Shown here piece by piece: positions 8,978 through 18,017 of a stretch of DNA of 64,000 bases. A program made the position numbers and the translations under genes. The stretch's first letter is position 1. Each line of letters begins with the position of its first letter. Source of the stretch: CBFIDE01 sp965661265 (GTDB lineage: Bacteria > Bacteroidota > Bacteroidia > Flavobacteriales > Schleiferiaceae). Below the pieces are notes generated by a model. That model was not told the DNA's origin, did not search any database, and worked only from the letters and a program-made list of their open reading frames with translations. Location of the stretch: assembly GCA_965661265.1 (NCBI GenBank), contig CBFIDE010000004.1:1-64000 (forward strand). Reading direction: 5' to 3'.

Positions 8978-9019
8978 TTTGGCTCCCCCGTAGTGATAAA
9001 AAAACTGACGAAATGGAGC

Positions 9020-9046
9020 AAAAAAAATCCCGCATGAGCGGGATTT
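9020..9046 (-). terminator. rho-independent terminator of the miaB-secG operon
   Basis: AAATCCCGC pairs perfectly with GCGGGATTT around an ATGA loop. On the minus strand the stem is followed by a run of T. It starts 23 bp past the secG stop and closes the six-gene operon that begins with miaB. Confidence 0.92.
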
Positions 9047-9069
9047 AAATTTTATTTGTAATCAGCTAA

Positions 9070-9441
9070 TTACTCAGCTGCTTCAGTTTCTTCTACGTTC
9101 TCTGGAATACCTTGAATTTCTTCATCAGCAGCTGGTAAACTTAATACCGGAGCGCTCGATGCCTCTTCTAAAACGCTTGATTCCTGAACATCTTGAGTAC
9201 CGGTTCCGCTTGTTGGGCTGATCATCACATTTGCCGTTAAAACAAGAAATACTAAAGCAATTGCTAAAGCCCATGTTCCTTTATCTAAGAAATCAGTAGT
9301 CTTTTTTACACCGCCAAATAATTGTGTTCCGCTACCTCCAAATGATGAACTTAAACCACCACCCTTTGGGTTTTGGATTAATACCATAAGAATTAGTAAA
9401 ATACATGTAAGAATTATTAATGCTGAAAGTAAAAGAGGCAT
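9070..9441 (-). CDS. secG: preprotein translocase subunit SecG
   Basis: A 123-residue inner-membrane component of the SecYEG channel. Two membrane segments are visible (about residues 3-22 and 55-75). Between them is the family loop VLIQNPKGGGLSSSFGGSGTQLFGG. The last 45 residues form an acidic, low-complexity cytoplasmic or periplasmic tail rich in Glu and Ala, common in Bacteroidota SecG. It is the last gene of the miaB operon, 6 bp after the TPR gene, and a strong terminator follows. Confidence 0.95.
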   Translation of the reverse strand: MPLLLSALIILTCILLILMVLIQNPKGGGLSSSFGGSGTQLFGGVKKTTDFLDKGTWALAIALVFLVLTANVMISPTSGTGTQDVQESSVLEEASSAPVLSLPAADEEIQGIPENVEETEAAE

Positions 9442-9447
9442 AATATA

Positions 9448-10617
9448 TTATTTGTTGCTGTTAATCAGTTTTCTAATGTCCGAAATTCGGCTGGCAAAGA
9501 AACCACTTTTTTCGGGATATTTCAACTTCATAATTTCATAAGCTTTAATTGCCTTGTCAAAATGCTGTTGTTCTAGGTAAATATTGGCTAAAGTTTCTGT
9601 TACCATCAGGGAGTCATGACCTTTAGAAATCTCTCCAACATCTAAATTAGTGATACTAGAGCCTGCTGTTTTTCTTTTCTTTAGGTCCGGAAGCTTATGC
9701 ATAAAGCTATCTAAGAGTTCCATCTTTTCTTTAATAGGTTCTCTTACCGCAAGGGGCTCTCCAATAATTCTTTCAGGAACCTCATCCTCTATTAAATCAA
9801 AAGTAGTTGTCTCTAGCTCAGTACTCGCAACGCGATGAGCTGGAAAGCCTGACTCTATTGAGCTCTTTTGAATTCCCAAATTTGATTGTATAATCTTTAA
9901 CCATTCTGAGTATGAATGTTGCTCCGTTAGAGTTTCCTCGTCAATGCTGAATACAGGAGCATTCTCTATTTCTGTTGGTTCTGACTGGAAGGGGCTGTGC
10001 TCTATCTCCCTTTCCTTTGGCGCCTCAATTGGCTCTTGAATTATTGGAGCATGATCCTTTTCAATTTGATGATCTAAAGAAAAATCCATTGGCTCAATTG
10101 GGCTATGTTCAGGCACAATTTTTTCTTCGACAGGCCCTTGCACCTTCTCTTGTGGCGCTACTTTATCTGGAGTAGGACTTTCTTTAATCGCTTGGAATTC
10201 TTCTCTTCTTTTTCTGCTTTCCTCTAAGATTTTCTGAACTCTTTCTTGCGGACTTAAGACTTCCTCTTTATCTGGGATAGTATCGCCGGAAGGCTCCTCC
10301 TTAACAATAGGCTCATCTTGAACAACATCAAGATTCTCTACTAACTGTTCTTCAGGAGACTCAATTTCTAAAGGCTCTAAATCTTTATTATTTTCAAATA
10401 GATGGTATAGTTTAGACCTATCGTCTGTGAGCAAAGCCAACCTGTTTAATTGCTGCTCATACCTGAAATCATTGGTTTGTTTTAAACGCATGGTATAGAC
10501 CAGCTGGACTGCCTGACTTTGACTATTCTTTTGAGCCAAATCATGTAGCTGCTCTATATCTACCTCTCTTAAAAACTGAGGATTTCTAGACAATTGTATG
10601 ATATCTAAGTCTACCAA
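9448..10617 (-). CDS. TPR-containing protein with acidic proline-rich linker
   Basis: A 389-residue cytoplasmic protein with no signal peptide. Residues 1-75 are helical. Residues 80-235 are a Pro/Glu-rich linker with repeated EEP/IEP/PIE motifs. The C-terminus holds one clear tetratricopeptide-like unit (ETLANIYLEQQHFDKAIKAYEIMKLKYPEKSGFF, read here in part as LANIYLEQ...AIKAYEIM). The start appears to be TTG at 10617, overlapping the lptE stop by 7 bp and implying coupled translation. Such proteins are often found between lptE and secG in Bacteroidota; their role is unknown to me. A scaffold function is only a guess. Confidence 0.75.
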   Translation of the reverse strand: MVDLDIIQLSRNPQFLREVDIEQLHDLAQKNSQSQAVQLVYTMRLKQTNDFRYEQQLNRLALLTDDRSKLYHLFENNKDLEPLEIESPEEQLVENLDVVQDEPIVKEEPSGDTIPDKEEVLSPQERVQKILEESRKRREEFQAIKESPTPDKVAPQEKVQGPVEEKIVPEHSPIEPMDFSLDHQIEKDHAPIIQEPIEAPKEREIEHSPFQSEPTEIENAPVFSIDEETLTEQHSYSEWLKIIQSNLGIQKSSIESGFPAHRVASTELETTTFDLIEDEVPERIIGEPLAVREPIKEKMELLDSFMHKLPDLKKRKTAGSSITNLDVGEISKGHDSLMVTETLANIYLEQQHFDKAIKAYEIMKLKYPEKSGFFASRISDIRKLINSNK

Positions 10618-11129
10618 TTGCTTATAGCTTCATTAAGTATATTCTCAGATAATTGCTGAGTAATTTCTTCTACTAATTCTTCTTCAATAGTGCTAAATTC
10701 TACTTCAGAACTAAAATCCTGAAATCTCGAAAAGTTCTTATCAAAACTCTTTGAAGGCTCTAATTTATTTGTAAAAATAACATTCACAGTTATGTTCAAT
10801 CTACTCTGTGCAACGGCACCTAAATTGTCATTGCCTGAAACGGCCTGTGCATTTAGCGGTTGCACAGTATATTCAGTTATTACTCCTTCAAAGTTTAAGT
10901 CTCCACCAAAATCAATCATTTCTAGATTGGTTTGCTGAATAAAAATATCTCTCAATTTCTCAGTAAAGGTTTGACTTAACTGAGGATTCACTAAATCGGC
11001 ATAGTTTGGGAAGAGGCTTATAGAAATGGTTTTAGCATTGCCCACATCACCGCCTGTAAAAGAATAACCTCCACCCGCGCAGGACCAAGCCATTATAAGA
11101 ATTAAGAATATTTTTATGCTATTTCTCAA
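10611..11129 (-). CDS. lptE: LptE-family LPS-assembly lipoprotein
   Basis: A 172-residue outer-membrane lipoprotein predicted to plug the LptD barrel that inserts lipopolysaccharide. The signal peptide ends at a lipobox (AWSC, Cys near residue 17), followed by GGGYSFTGG. The rest has the LptE layout: ISISLFPNYADLVNP, a helix TEKLRDIFIQQTNLEM, strand pairs, and a C-terminal helix. The start codon is TTG (11129), overlapping the stop of the sigma-54 activator as TTGA, so translation is probably coupled. It precedes the TPR gene with another overlap. Assignment is by pattern and by the known gene order sigma-54 activator, lptE, secG in this phylum. Confidence 0.85.
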   Translation of the reverse strand: MRNSIKIFLILIMAWSCAGGGYSFTGGDVGNAKTISISLFPNYADLVNPQLSQTFTEKLRDIFIQQTNLEMIDFGGDLNFEGVITEYTVQPLNAQAVSGNDNLGAVAQSRLNITVNVIFTNKLEPSKSFDKNFSRFQDFSSEVEFSTIEEELVEEITQQLSENILNEAISNW

Positions 11130-12382
11130 TGCAAATCAAAATTTTTAATTTTTCTATAAAGTGTTCTTTCAGATATTCCGAGTTCTTTTGCAGCATCCTT
11201 CCGCTTTCCACCGTTGCGCTCCAAAGCCTTATTTATAAGTTCTAATTCCTTATCCTGTAAAGATAGATTTTCTTCTTCTACTGTTTCATGATCAGTATCA
11301 TAGGTTTCATGGTGCACCTCAGTATCGCCATCCTTATAAATGGGAATATAAGAACTTTCCTCATCAGCAATAGACTCCACCTCCACTTCGTCCTCTTGAA
11401 ATACTTTCTCAATTAACTGGCTATGACTGCGCTCAAATTCTTGAATTCCACCTTGGCTTTTCATGAGCTCAGCCACCAACTTCTTCATATCAGTTAGGTC
11501 TGATCGCATATCAAAAAGAACTTTATAAAGGATCTCTCTTTCATTACTAAAATCAGAGCTTGATGTTTCTTTATTATAAAGTGCGGGCACTTGGCTTTTG
11601 CCGATATTAGGCAAATAGCTTATCAGGATTTCAGGAGTAATTTCTCTTTCTTTCTCCACAACACTAATTTGCTCAGCTAAATTTCTGAGCTGTCTAATAT
11701 TTCCAGGCCAACTAAAACTTTTGAGCATTTCTATAGCTTCAGGCGTAAGCCTTACCGATGGTAAATGATACTTATCACTGAAATCAGCAACAAATTTTCT
11801 AAAGATTAAATGGATATCCTCCTTGCGATCTCTTAATGCCGGAAGTCTAATCTCTACTGTATTCAAACGATAGTATAAATCTTCTCTGAATCTGCCTTTT
11901 TTTATTGCTCCTAATAAATCAACATTAGTAGCGGCAACGATACGCACATTGGTTTTCTGAGTTTTGGATGAACCAACTTTTATAAACTCACCTGTTTCTA
12001 AAGTTCTCAACAACCTTACTTGGGTAGATAAAGGAAGCTCACCCACTTCATCTAAAAAGATGGTCCCACCGTCTGCTTCTTCAAAATATCCTTTTCTAGC
12101 AGCAGTAGCTCCTGTAAAAGCACCCTTTTCATGCCCAAAAAGTTCTGAATCTATTGTTCCTTCTGGTATGGCTCCACAGTTTACTGCTATATAAGGATTG
12201 TGTTTTCTGTGCGACAGGCTGTGAATAATTCTAGGAATAGATTCTTTTCCTACTCCACTTTCTCCAGTAACAAGAACAGAAATATCTGTCCCAGCCACTT
12301 GAACTGCCTTATCCATGGCTCTGTCTAATAGCTGAGAGTTGCCAATGATTCCATGCCTTTGCTTAATGTCTTGAATACTCAT
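11126..12382 (-). CDS. sigma-54-dependent transcriptional activator without receiver domain
   Basis: A 418-residue bacterial enhancer-binding protein. The AAA+ domain starts almost at residue 1: Walker A GESGVGKE (40-47), the sigma-54 contact loop GAFTGA (87-92), Walker B TIFLDEVGEL and the GNIRQLRN sensor region. A variable acidic linker (about 265-375) leads to a Fis-type helix-turn-helix at the C-terminus (RKDAAKELGISERTLYRKI). There is no N-terminal receiver or GAF domain, so activity must be set by level or partner proteins. It is third in the miaB-secG operon, with lptE next. It may control envelope genes with RpoN; targets are not visible here. Confidence 0.93.
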   Translation of the reverse strand: MSIQDIKQRHGIIGNSQLLDRAMDKAVQVAGTDISVLVTGESGVGKESIPRIIHSLSHRKHNPYIAVNCGAIPEGTIDSELFGHEKGAFTGATAARKGYFEEADGGTIFLDEVGELPLSTQVRLLRTLETGEFIKVGSSKTQKTNVRIVAATNVDLLGAIKKGRFREDLYYRLNTVEIRLPALRDRKEDIHLIFRKFVADFSDKYHLPSVRLTPEAIEMLKSFSWPGNIRQLRNLAEQISVVEKEREITPEILISYLPNIGKSQVPALYNKETSSSDFSNEREILYKVLFDMRSDLTDMKKLVAELMKSQGGIQEFERSHSQLIEKVFQEDEVEVESIADEESSYIPIYKDGDTEVHHETYDTDHETVEEENLSLQDKELELINKALERNGGKRKDAAKELGISERTLYRKIKNFDLH

Positions 12383-12387
12383 AAGGT

Positions 12388-12795
12388 CTATTCAATAATA
12401 TATTCAACCATCATAGGTTCATCTTGATGAATCTTATTTCCGGTGGTTTTGTTCACAACAAACGCCTTAAAGGCGGTTATTCTAATTTTATAAGCCTGAT
12501 CTAATTTCACAGGCACTTTAATTCTTTTTGCTCTTCCTGTTCCTACACCCTCCCATAACACATCGCCATTAGCCGCTAATACTTTTACCTCAATTCCTGT
12601 ACTTAAATTTTGAACACAAGCCTCGGATTGGTCATTGTAAACGCAATACTCAAAGATTCCGTTCTTTTTAAGGCTCTCACTTACTATCTGAATGCTGAGA
12701 TTATTATCTACCCACTTATCACCCACTAATGTTTGAGCTGAAACGCCTAATGCTTGAGATAGAATTACAATTAAAAATATTTTTTTCATAATCAT
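12388..12795 (-). CDS. small secreted protein of unknown function
   Basis: A 135-residue protein with a signal peptide (MKKIFLIVILSQALGVSAQ). ATG occurs at 12795 and again two codons later at 12789; the second gives the more typical signal peptide. The mature part is beta-rich with two Cys (EYCVYNDQSEACVQ) that could form a disulfide. No named family recognised. The gene overlaps the miaB stop by 1 bp if the first ATG is used and sits 5 bp before the sigma-54 activator, so it is an integral member of this operon. Confidence 0.75.
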   Translation of the reverse strand: MIMKKIFLIVILSQALGVSAQTLVGDKWVDNNLSIQIVSESLKKNGIFEYCVYNDQSEACVQNLSTGIEVKVLAANGDVLWEGVGTGRAKRIKVPVKLDQAYKIRITAFKAFVVNKTTGNKIHQDEPMMVEYIIE

Positions 12796-14225
12796 TATAT
12801 TTCTTCACCTAATAAAGTTGCGGAAGTAGCGCTTTTGATTTTCACTTTTACAAAGTCCCCCAGTTTACTCCCCGCTTTTTTAGGAAAAACTACTACCGCA
12901 TTATTATCACATCTGCCGTACCAGTCATTTGCAGATTTCTTAGAATTCCCTTCAATCAATACAATTTCTTCATTTCCAACCTGCGATTGTGTATGCAGGC
13001 TTGAGTGTTCTCTTTGCTTTTTAATCACTTCTGCGAGTCTTCTTTTCTTTACTTCCAAAGGAATATCATCTTCCATTTTTCTTTCCGCAAAAGTATTTGG
13101 GCGCTCACTATAATAAAACATATACCCAAAATTATACTTCACATAGTCCATAAGACTCAATGTCTCCTGATGATCTTCTTCCGTCTCAGTGGGAAACCCA
13201 GTTATCATATCAAATGATATTCCGCAATTTGGAATAATCTTTTTCACTCTATCAATTAAGCCGATATACTCTTCTCTACTGTGACCCCTATTCATTAATT
13301 TCAATATTCTACTACTGCCAGATTGTACCGGAAGGTGAATATAATTACAGATATTATCATGCTTTTTAATGGCATAAAGAACATCATCGGCCATATCCTG
13401 AGGATTGCTAGTAGAAAAACGAATCCTCATTCCTGGAACCGCTAAAGCAACCATTTCCAATAATTTAGCAAAATCTACTGAGGCTGCTTTGGCGGCTTCT
13501 GAAGCTTTTTCAAAATCCTTTTTAAGCCCACCGCCATACCATAGATAAGAATCTACATTCTGCCCTAAAAGTGTAATTTCCTTATAATTCTTAGACTCTA
13601 AGTCAAGACATTCATTAATTATTGATTGAGGATCACGCGATCTTTCGCGGCCTCTAGTAAAAGGAACAACACAGAAAGTACACATATTATCGCAGCCACG
13701 AGTAATAGAAACCAAGGCTGTAACCCCATTAGACCCTAATCTTACTGGGTTAATCTCTCCATAGGTCTCTTCTTTACTCAGAACAACATTGACTGCTTTT
13801 CTTCCATCATCTAATTCTTTTACCAAATTAGGAAGGTCTTTATAAGCATCAGGTCCAACGATCATATCGACTAACTTTTCTTCGTCCAAAAGCTTCTCTT
13901 TTAAACGCTCAGCCATACAACCTAAAAGTCCAACATTCATGCTCGGCTTTTTACGCTTTAATTTGCTGAATTCAGTCAATCTTTTCCTCACTGTAAGCTC
14001 CGCTTTATCCCTAATAGAGCAAGTATTTAATAAAATTAGGTCTGCTTCTTCAATATTTCTTGTGGTTGCAAAACCTTCTTTTGTCAAAATGCTAGCAACG
14101 ATTTCGCTATCAGAAAAATTCATTTGACAACCATAGCTTTCAAGGTATAATTTCCTACTACCCTCTTCCGTATTCTTAACAAGAGCCTCGCCTTGGCGAG
14201 CTTCATCTATTGTCTTCTCTATCAT
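12795..14225 (-). CDS. miaB: tRNA-2-methylthio-N6-dimethylallyladenosine synthase MiaB
   Basis: A 476-residue radical-SAM methylthiotransferase that modifies A37 of tRNAs reading UNN codons. Domain order is complete. The N-terminal UPF0004 domain has its three cluster cysteines (SYGCQMNFSDSE, LNTCSIRD, LLGCMAERL). The radical-SAM core carries the CxxxCxxC motif CDNMCTFC, followed by FTRGRERSR. The C-terminal TRAM domain covers about residues 405-476. It is first in a leftward operon ending with secG, with a perfect -7 box 36 bp upstream. No anomaly seen. Confidence 0.97.
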   Translation of the reverse strand: MIEKTIDEARQGEALVKNTEEGSRKLYLESYGCQMNFSDSEIVASILTKEGFATTRNIEEADLILLNTCSIRDKAELTVRKRLTEFSKLKRKKPSMNVGLLGCMAERLKEKLLDEEKLVDMIVGPDAYKDLPNLVKELDDGRKAVNVVLSKEETYGEINPVRLGSNGVTALVSITRGCDNMCTFCVVPFTRGRERSRDPQSIINECLDLESKNYKEITLLGQNVDSYLWYGGGLKKDFEKASEAAKAASVDFAKLLEMVALAVPGMRIRFSTSNPQDMADDVLYAIKKHDNICNYIHLPVQSGSSRILKLMNRGHSREEYIGLIDRVKKIIPNCGISFDMITGFPTETEEDHQETLSLMDYVKYNFGYMFYYSERPNTFAERKMEDDIPLEVKKRRLAEVIKKQREHSSLHTQSQVGNEEIVLIEGNSKKSANDWYGRCDNNAVVVFPKKAGSKLGDFVKVKIKSATSATLLGEEI

Positions 14226-14261
14226 ACTTGAAATAAATATTCCTCAATAATTGTGCTGCAA

Positions 14262-14269
14262 CAAAGGTA
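14262..14269 (-). promoter_or_regulatory. -7 promoter box of the miaB-secG operon
   Basis: The minus strand reads TACCTTTG, a perfect TAnnTTTG box, 36 bp before the miaB ATG at 14225. Only a weak TTTC-TG stands where a -33 element would be expected. Confidence 0.6.
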
Positions 14270-14396
14270 TCAAAATCTTGCAGAAAGGTGTCAGTTTGGC
14301 AGTGCTTTACAAACACTTAACAATCAAAGGTCTAGGTCATCAAAAAACATTTGATTTATTTTGCGTGTTCAAATGTCTACTAAAACACTTAGAAGA

Positions 14397-16736
14397 ATGC
14401 CCAAGAATCTAGTAATTGTGGAGTCGCCTGCCAAGGCTAAAACCATTGAAAAATATTTAGGAAGTGACTTTAAAGTTGAATCTAGTTATGGCCACATACG
14501 TGATTTGGTTTCTAAAGATATGGGTGTTGATGTTGCTAATAACTACCAACCCAATTACGCTATCCCCAAGGATAAAAAGGATGTAGTAAATAAACTTAAG
14601 AAAGCAAGCAAGGATGCAGAAACCATTTGGTTGGCATCGGATGAGGACCGTGAAGGAGAAGCAATATCTTGGCATTTAGCGGAAGCTTTAGGCTTGAACC
14701 CAGCCACAACTAATAGAATCGTTTTTCACGAGATTACAAAAACGGCCATTGAAAAAGCTGTTGCTAATCCTCGTAAAATAGATATGAACCTTGTGAATGC
14801 GCAGCAGGCGCGAAGAATTCTAGATCGTTTGGTAGGATTTGAACTATCACCTGTTCTGTGGAAAAAAGTTCAAGCAGGACTTTCTGCGGGTAGGGTTCAA
14901 TCTGTATCAGTACGATTGATCGTAGAGCGCGAGAAAGAAATTCACAACTTTGATAGTAAGGCATTTTACAGAATCGTAGGTGAATTTACATCGCCGAAAG
15001 GCCAAAAATTCAAAGCAGATTTAAATAAACGATTTGAGTCTGAAGCTGAAGCAAGAGAGTTTTTAAAGAACTGCGGAACTCATAAATTTAAAATCGCTGC
15101 TAAAGAAACTAAGCCAGCTAAAAAATCTCCATCTGCTCCTTTTACTACTTCAACATTACAGCAAGAAGCCTCTAGAAAACTATATTTTAATGTTGCCCAA
15201 ACAATGAGCGTTGCTCAAAAGCTTTATGAAGCAGGACTCATTACTTATATGAGAACGGATTCTGTAAACTTATCTGAGGACGCAATTCAGGCGGCTAAGT
15301 CTGAAATTGAAAGCAGCTATGGGGCGGATTATTCCAATCCAAGAAGATATTCAAACAAAAACAAAGGCGCACAAGAAGCGCATGAGGCGATCAGACCTAC
15401 CTCTATGAGTAAGCATAGAGCAGGAACTTCTGATCAGCAAAAGAAATTATACGAGTTAATTTGGAAGAGAACATTGGCTTCTCAAATGGCTGATGCACAA
15501 TTAGAGAGAACTACTTTAAGGATTGATACTCCTGGAGAAAAGCTAGAATTTGTTGCCAGAGGCGAGGTGATTAAATTTGCTGGTTTCTTACACGTTTACC
15601 TTGAAGGAAATGATGATGAGGAATCAAATACGGCAGATATGGCAAGCGATTCACTGCTACCAGATGTGGTTGAAGGTGATTCTTTAAGTGCCAATGATAT
15701 ATCAGCAACTCAAAGATTTACTCAACATCCTCCAAGATTTACAGAGGCAAGCTTAGTGAAAAAGCTAGAAGAACTTGGAATTGGAAGACCATCGACCTAT
15801 GCTCCAACCATTAGTACTATTCAAAGAAGAAACTATGTAGTTAAAAGCGAGTTAGACGGGCGCCAAAGAAATTATCTTCAGATGAGAATTTCTGAAGATC
15901 AGCTGACTCAAATAAAAGAAGAGACGCTTAGTGAAACTACTGGTGCCGATAAGGGTAAACTAATGCCGACTGATATAGGAACCGTGGTGAACGATTTCTT
16001 AGTCGAGCATTTTGAGAATATTTTGGATTATAACTTTACCGCTGACGTTGAAGCGCAGTTTGATAGAATAGCTGAAGGAAGTCAGGAGTGGGCAACCATG
16101 ATTGATAATTTTTACAAAGACTTTCACCCACATCTTAAAGAAGTTGAGGAGACATCTGAGAGAGCAAGTGGAGAGAGACAGTTGGGAGTTGACCCTAAGA
16201 GCGGAAAAAATATTATCGCTAGAATTGGACGTTTTGGACCAATGGTTCAAATCGGTTCAACAGAAGACGAAGAAAAACCACGTTTTGCTAGTTTACAAAA
16301 AGGTCAGAGCATTTCTGATATCACGCTTGAAGAAGCTTTAAAATTATTTGATCTTCCAAGAGAAGTTGGTGTTTATGAAGGCCAGACTATAACTGCCAAT
16401 TTTGGCCGATTTGGTCCCTATGTTAAAATAGGAAGCTCATTTGTTTCTATGAAACCAAAAGAAGGTGATGATCCTTACGCCATAGAATTGGATAGAGCCA
16501 TTGAACTGATTGAGGCAAAAAAGGAAGCCGATAGAAATAAGTTTATCGCCATTTTTGATCAAGAAGAACCGGTTATTGAAGTGTTGAATGGTCGTTGGGG
16601 TCCTTATATAAAGGCCAATAAAACCAATTATAAGATTCCAAAAGACGTAGATCCTAAATCATTGGATAGAGCAGCTTGTGTACATTTGATGGAAAATCAA
16701 CCAAAGAAGGCGACAAGATCGCGTAAAGCAAAATAA
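14397..16736 (+). CDS. topA: DNA topoisomerase I
   Basis: A type IA topoisomerase that relaxes negative supercoils. I start it at ATG 14397 (MPKNLVIVESPAKAKTIE), the usual family N-terminus, giving 779 residues. In-frame TTG 14361 and ATG 14373 would add 12 or 8 unusual residues. The Toprim domain is intact (ESPAKAKT; SDEDREGEAISWHL). The catalytic tyrosine is Tyr284 in ITYMRTDSVNLS. The C-terminal third lacks zinc-finger cysteines. It instead carries three repeats of the type GRFGPMVQIG, GRFGPYVKIG, GRWGPYIKAN that bind DNA. The arginase-like gene follows after 3 bp, so the two are co-transcribed. Confidence 0.97.
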   Translation: MPKNLVIVESPAKAKTIEKYLGSDFKVESSYGHIRDLVSKDMGVDVANNYQPNYAIPKDKKDVVNKLKKASKDAETIWLASDEDREGEAISWHLAEALGLNPATTNRIVFHEITKTAIEKAVANPRKIDMNLVNAQQARRILDRLVGFELSPVLWKKVQAGLSAGRVQSVSVRLIVEREKEIHNFDSKAFYRIVGEFTSPKGQKFKADLNKRFESEAEAREFLKNCGTHKFKIAAKETKPAKKSPSAPFTTSTLQQEASRKLYFNVAQTMSVAQKLYEAGLITYMRTDSVNLSEDAIQAAKSEIESSYGADYSNPRRYSNKNKGAQEAHEAIRPTSMSKHRAGTSDQQKKLYELIWKRTLASQMADAQLERTTLRIDTPGEKLEFVARGEVIKFAGFLHVYLEGNDDEESNTADMASDSLLPDVVEGDSLSANDISATQRFTQHPPRFTEASLVKKLEELGIGRPSTYAPTISTIQRRNYVVKSELDGRQRNYLQMRISEDQLTQIKEETLSETTGADKGKLMPTDIGTVVNDFLVEHFENILDYNFTADVEAQFDRIAEGSQEWATMIDNFYKDFHPHLKEVEETSERASGERQLGVDPKSGKNIIARIGRFGPMVQIGSTEDEEKPRFASLQKGQSISDITLEEALKLFDLPREVGVYEGQTITANFGRFGPYVKIGSSFVSMKPKEGDDPYAIELDRAIELIEAKKEADRNKFIAIFDQEEPVIEVLNGRWGPYIKANKTNYKIPKDVDPKSLDRAACVHLMENQPKKATRSRKAK

Positions 16737-16739
16737 ACA

Positions 16740-17912
16740 ATGCTTCAAGATTTTTTAGCTCCGGTACTCCAGAGTATCATTGACAAAAATGAGAATAATC
16801 AACTTCAAAGTTTGGCTAAGAATATTCTTATCCATGATGAGATAGATGGCATTCCTGACCTAGAGGGCGTGCAGCTGGCGATTATAGGGGTTGAAGAAGA
16901 TAGAGGGAGCCTAAGAAATAAAGGTTGTTCCACCGCTCCTAATGCTGTAAGAGAGTATTTATATCAGCTAACTAAGGCTAAGTGGAATTTGGCTTTGGCC
17001 GATTTAGGGAACATTTATGCCGGAGAAAGACTAGAAGACACCTATGCAGCCCTACACGAGTGCTGTGCTAGTTTAATGCAGCAAAATATCATTCCTATTA
17101 TTATAGGAGGAGGACAGGATTTAACTTACTCTACTTACCGAGCATTTGATAAATTAGAGCAGACCGTAAATATTACAAGTATAGACTCAAGAATAAATCT
17201 TGGCGACCAAACCGCTCCTTTAACAAGCGAGAACTATTTAAGTCATATCATTCTTCAAAAGCCATATAGGTTGTTTAACTATAGTCAAATTGGGCATCAG
17301 ACCTATTTTATCAACCAAGACGAGCTAGACTTGATGGATAGAATGTATTTTGATAGTCAGAGGTTAGGAGCTTTTAGAAATAATATTCAAGAGGCAGAGC
17401 CTTATTTAAGAGATGCTGATTTAGTAAGTTTTGACATTGCTTCTGTAAGGCAGTCAGACGCACCTGGTAATTTAGATCATTCGCCTAATGGTTTTTCTGG
17501 TGAGGAAGCTTGCGCGATTAGCAGGTATGCGGGAATCAGTGATAAAGTGAGCAGCTTTGGTATTTATGAGTACAATCCCAAATTAGATAAAGAAGGAAGA
17601 ACTGCTCATCTAATTGCCCAAATGATCTGGTATTTTATCGAGGGATTTTATTCACGTCAATCAGATTATCCTATAGCAAGCAAAATAGATTACGATAAAT
17701 TCACAGTTCTAATAAATGAGGGAGAGCATGAATTAGTCTTTTTCAAGAGCCCCCGAAGTGGAAGATGGTGGATTGAAGTACCCCTTCCAAAGCTAGGCGG
17801 AACACAGCACGATCGCCATTCATTAATTCCTTGCTCCTATGAAGATTATAAAAATGCAATGCAAAATGATCTTCCAATTAGATGGTGGAAAGCCATAAAA
17901 AAGACTGTTTAA
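16740..17912 (+). CDS. arginase/formimidoylglutamase-fold protein lacking most metal ligands
   Basis: A 390-residue ureohydrolase-fold protein usually annotated formimidoylglutamase in this phylum. The fold landmarks align well: IIIGGGQDLTY (123-127), SIDSRINLG (148-154) and SFDIASVRQSDAPG (230-243), then the SPNGFSGEEA helix. Active arginases have GGGHS, DAHxD and SxDxDxxDP. Here the ligands read Q126, D149, R151, N153, D232 and A234, so only two of six remain. Binuclear manganese catalysis therefore looks impossible. A roughly 70-residue C-terminal extension (about 320-390, WWIEVPLPK) is not part of classic arginases. It is 3 bp after topA and upstream of porP-gldKLMN. A structural or regulatory role linked to the T9SS locus is inference. 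Confidence 0.85.
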   Translation: MLQDFLAPVLQSIIDKNENNQLQSLAKNILIHDEIDGIPDLEGVQLAIIGVEEDRGSLRNKGCSTAPNAVREYLYQLTKAKWNLALADLGNIYAGERLEDTYAALHECCASLMQQNIIPIIIGGGQDLTYSTYRAFDKLEQTVNITSIDSRINLGDQTAPLTSENYLSHIILQKPYRLFNYSQIGHQTYFINQDELDLMDRMYFDSQRLGAFRNNIQEAEPYLRDADLVSFDIASVRQSDAPGNLDHSPNGFSGEEACAISRYAGISDKVSSFGIYEYNPKLDKEGRTAHLIAQMIWYFIEGFYSRQSDYPIASKIDYDKFTVLINEGEHELVFFKSPRSGRWWIEVPLPKLGGTQHDRHSLIPCSYEDYKNAMQNDLPIRWWKAIKKTV

Positions 17913-17937
17913 TGAAAATTATAGGTTAAATTTTCAT
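17912..17937 (+). terminator. AT-rich hairpin after the arginase-like gene
   Basis: ATGAAAATT and AATTTTCAT form a perfect 9-bp stem around an 8-nt loop, overlapping the stop codon. It lacks GC pairs and a long T-run, so it may be a weak terminator or processing site between topA and the T9SS genes. Confidence 0.35.
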
Positions 17938-17966
17938 CATTATTTACAAAGTTGTGTTCAAAACTT

Positions 17967-17974
17967 TATATTTG
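17967..17974 (+). promoter_or_regulatory. -7 promoter box for porP-gldKLMN
   Basis: TATATTTG is a perfect TAnnTTTG match 43 bp before the porP start. No clear -33 at the usual spacing (a TTG lies only 12 bp upstream). It likely drives the T9SS operon. Confidence 0.55.
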
Positions 17975-18017
17975 GAAGCTTGAATAGCACTAAATCGGCT
18001 AAATCGACCTTTAGTAA

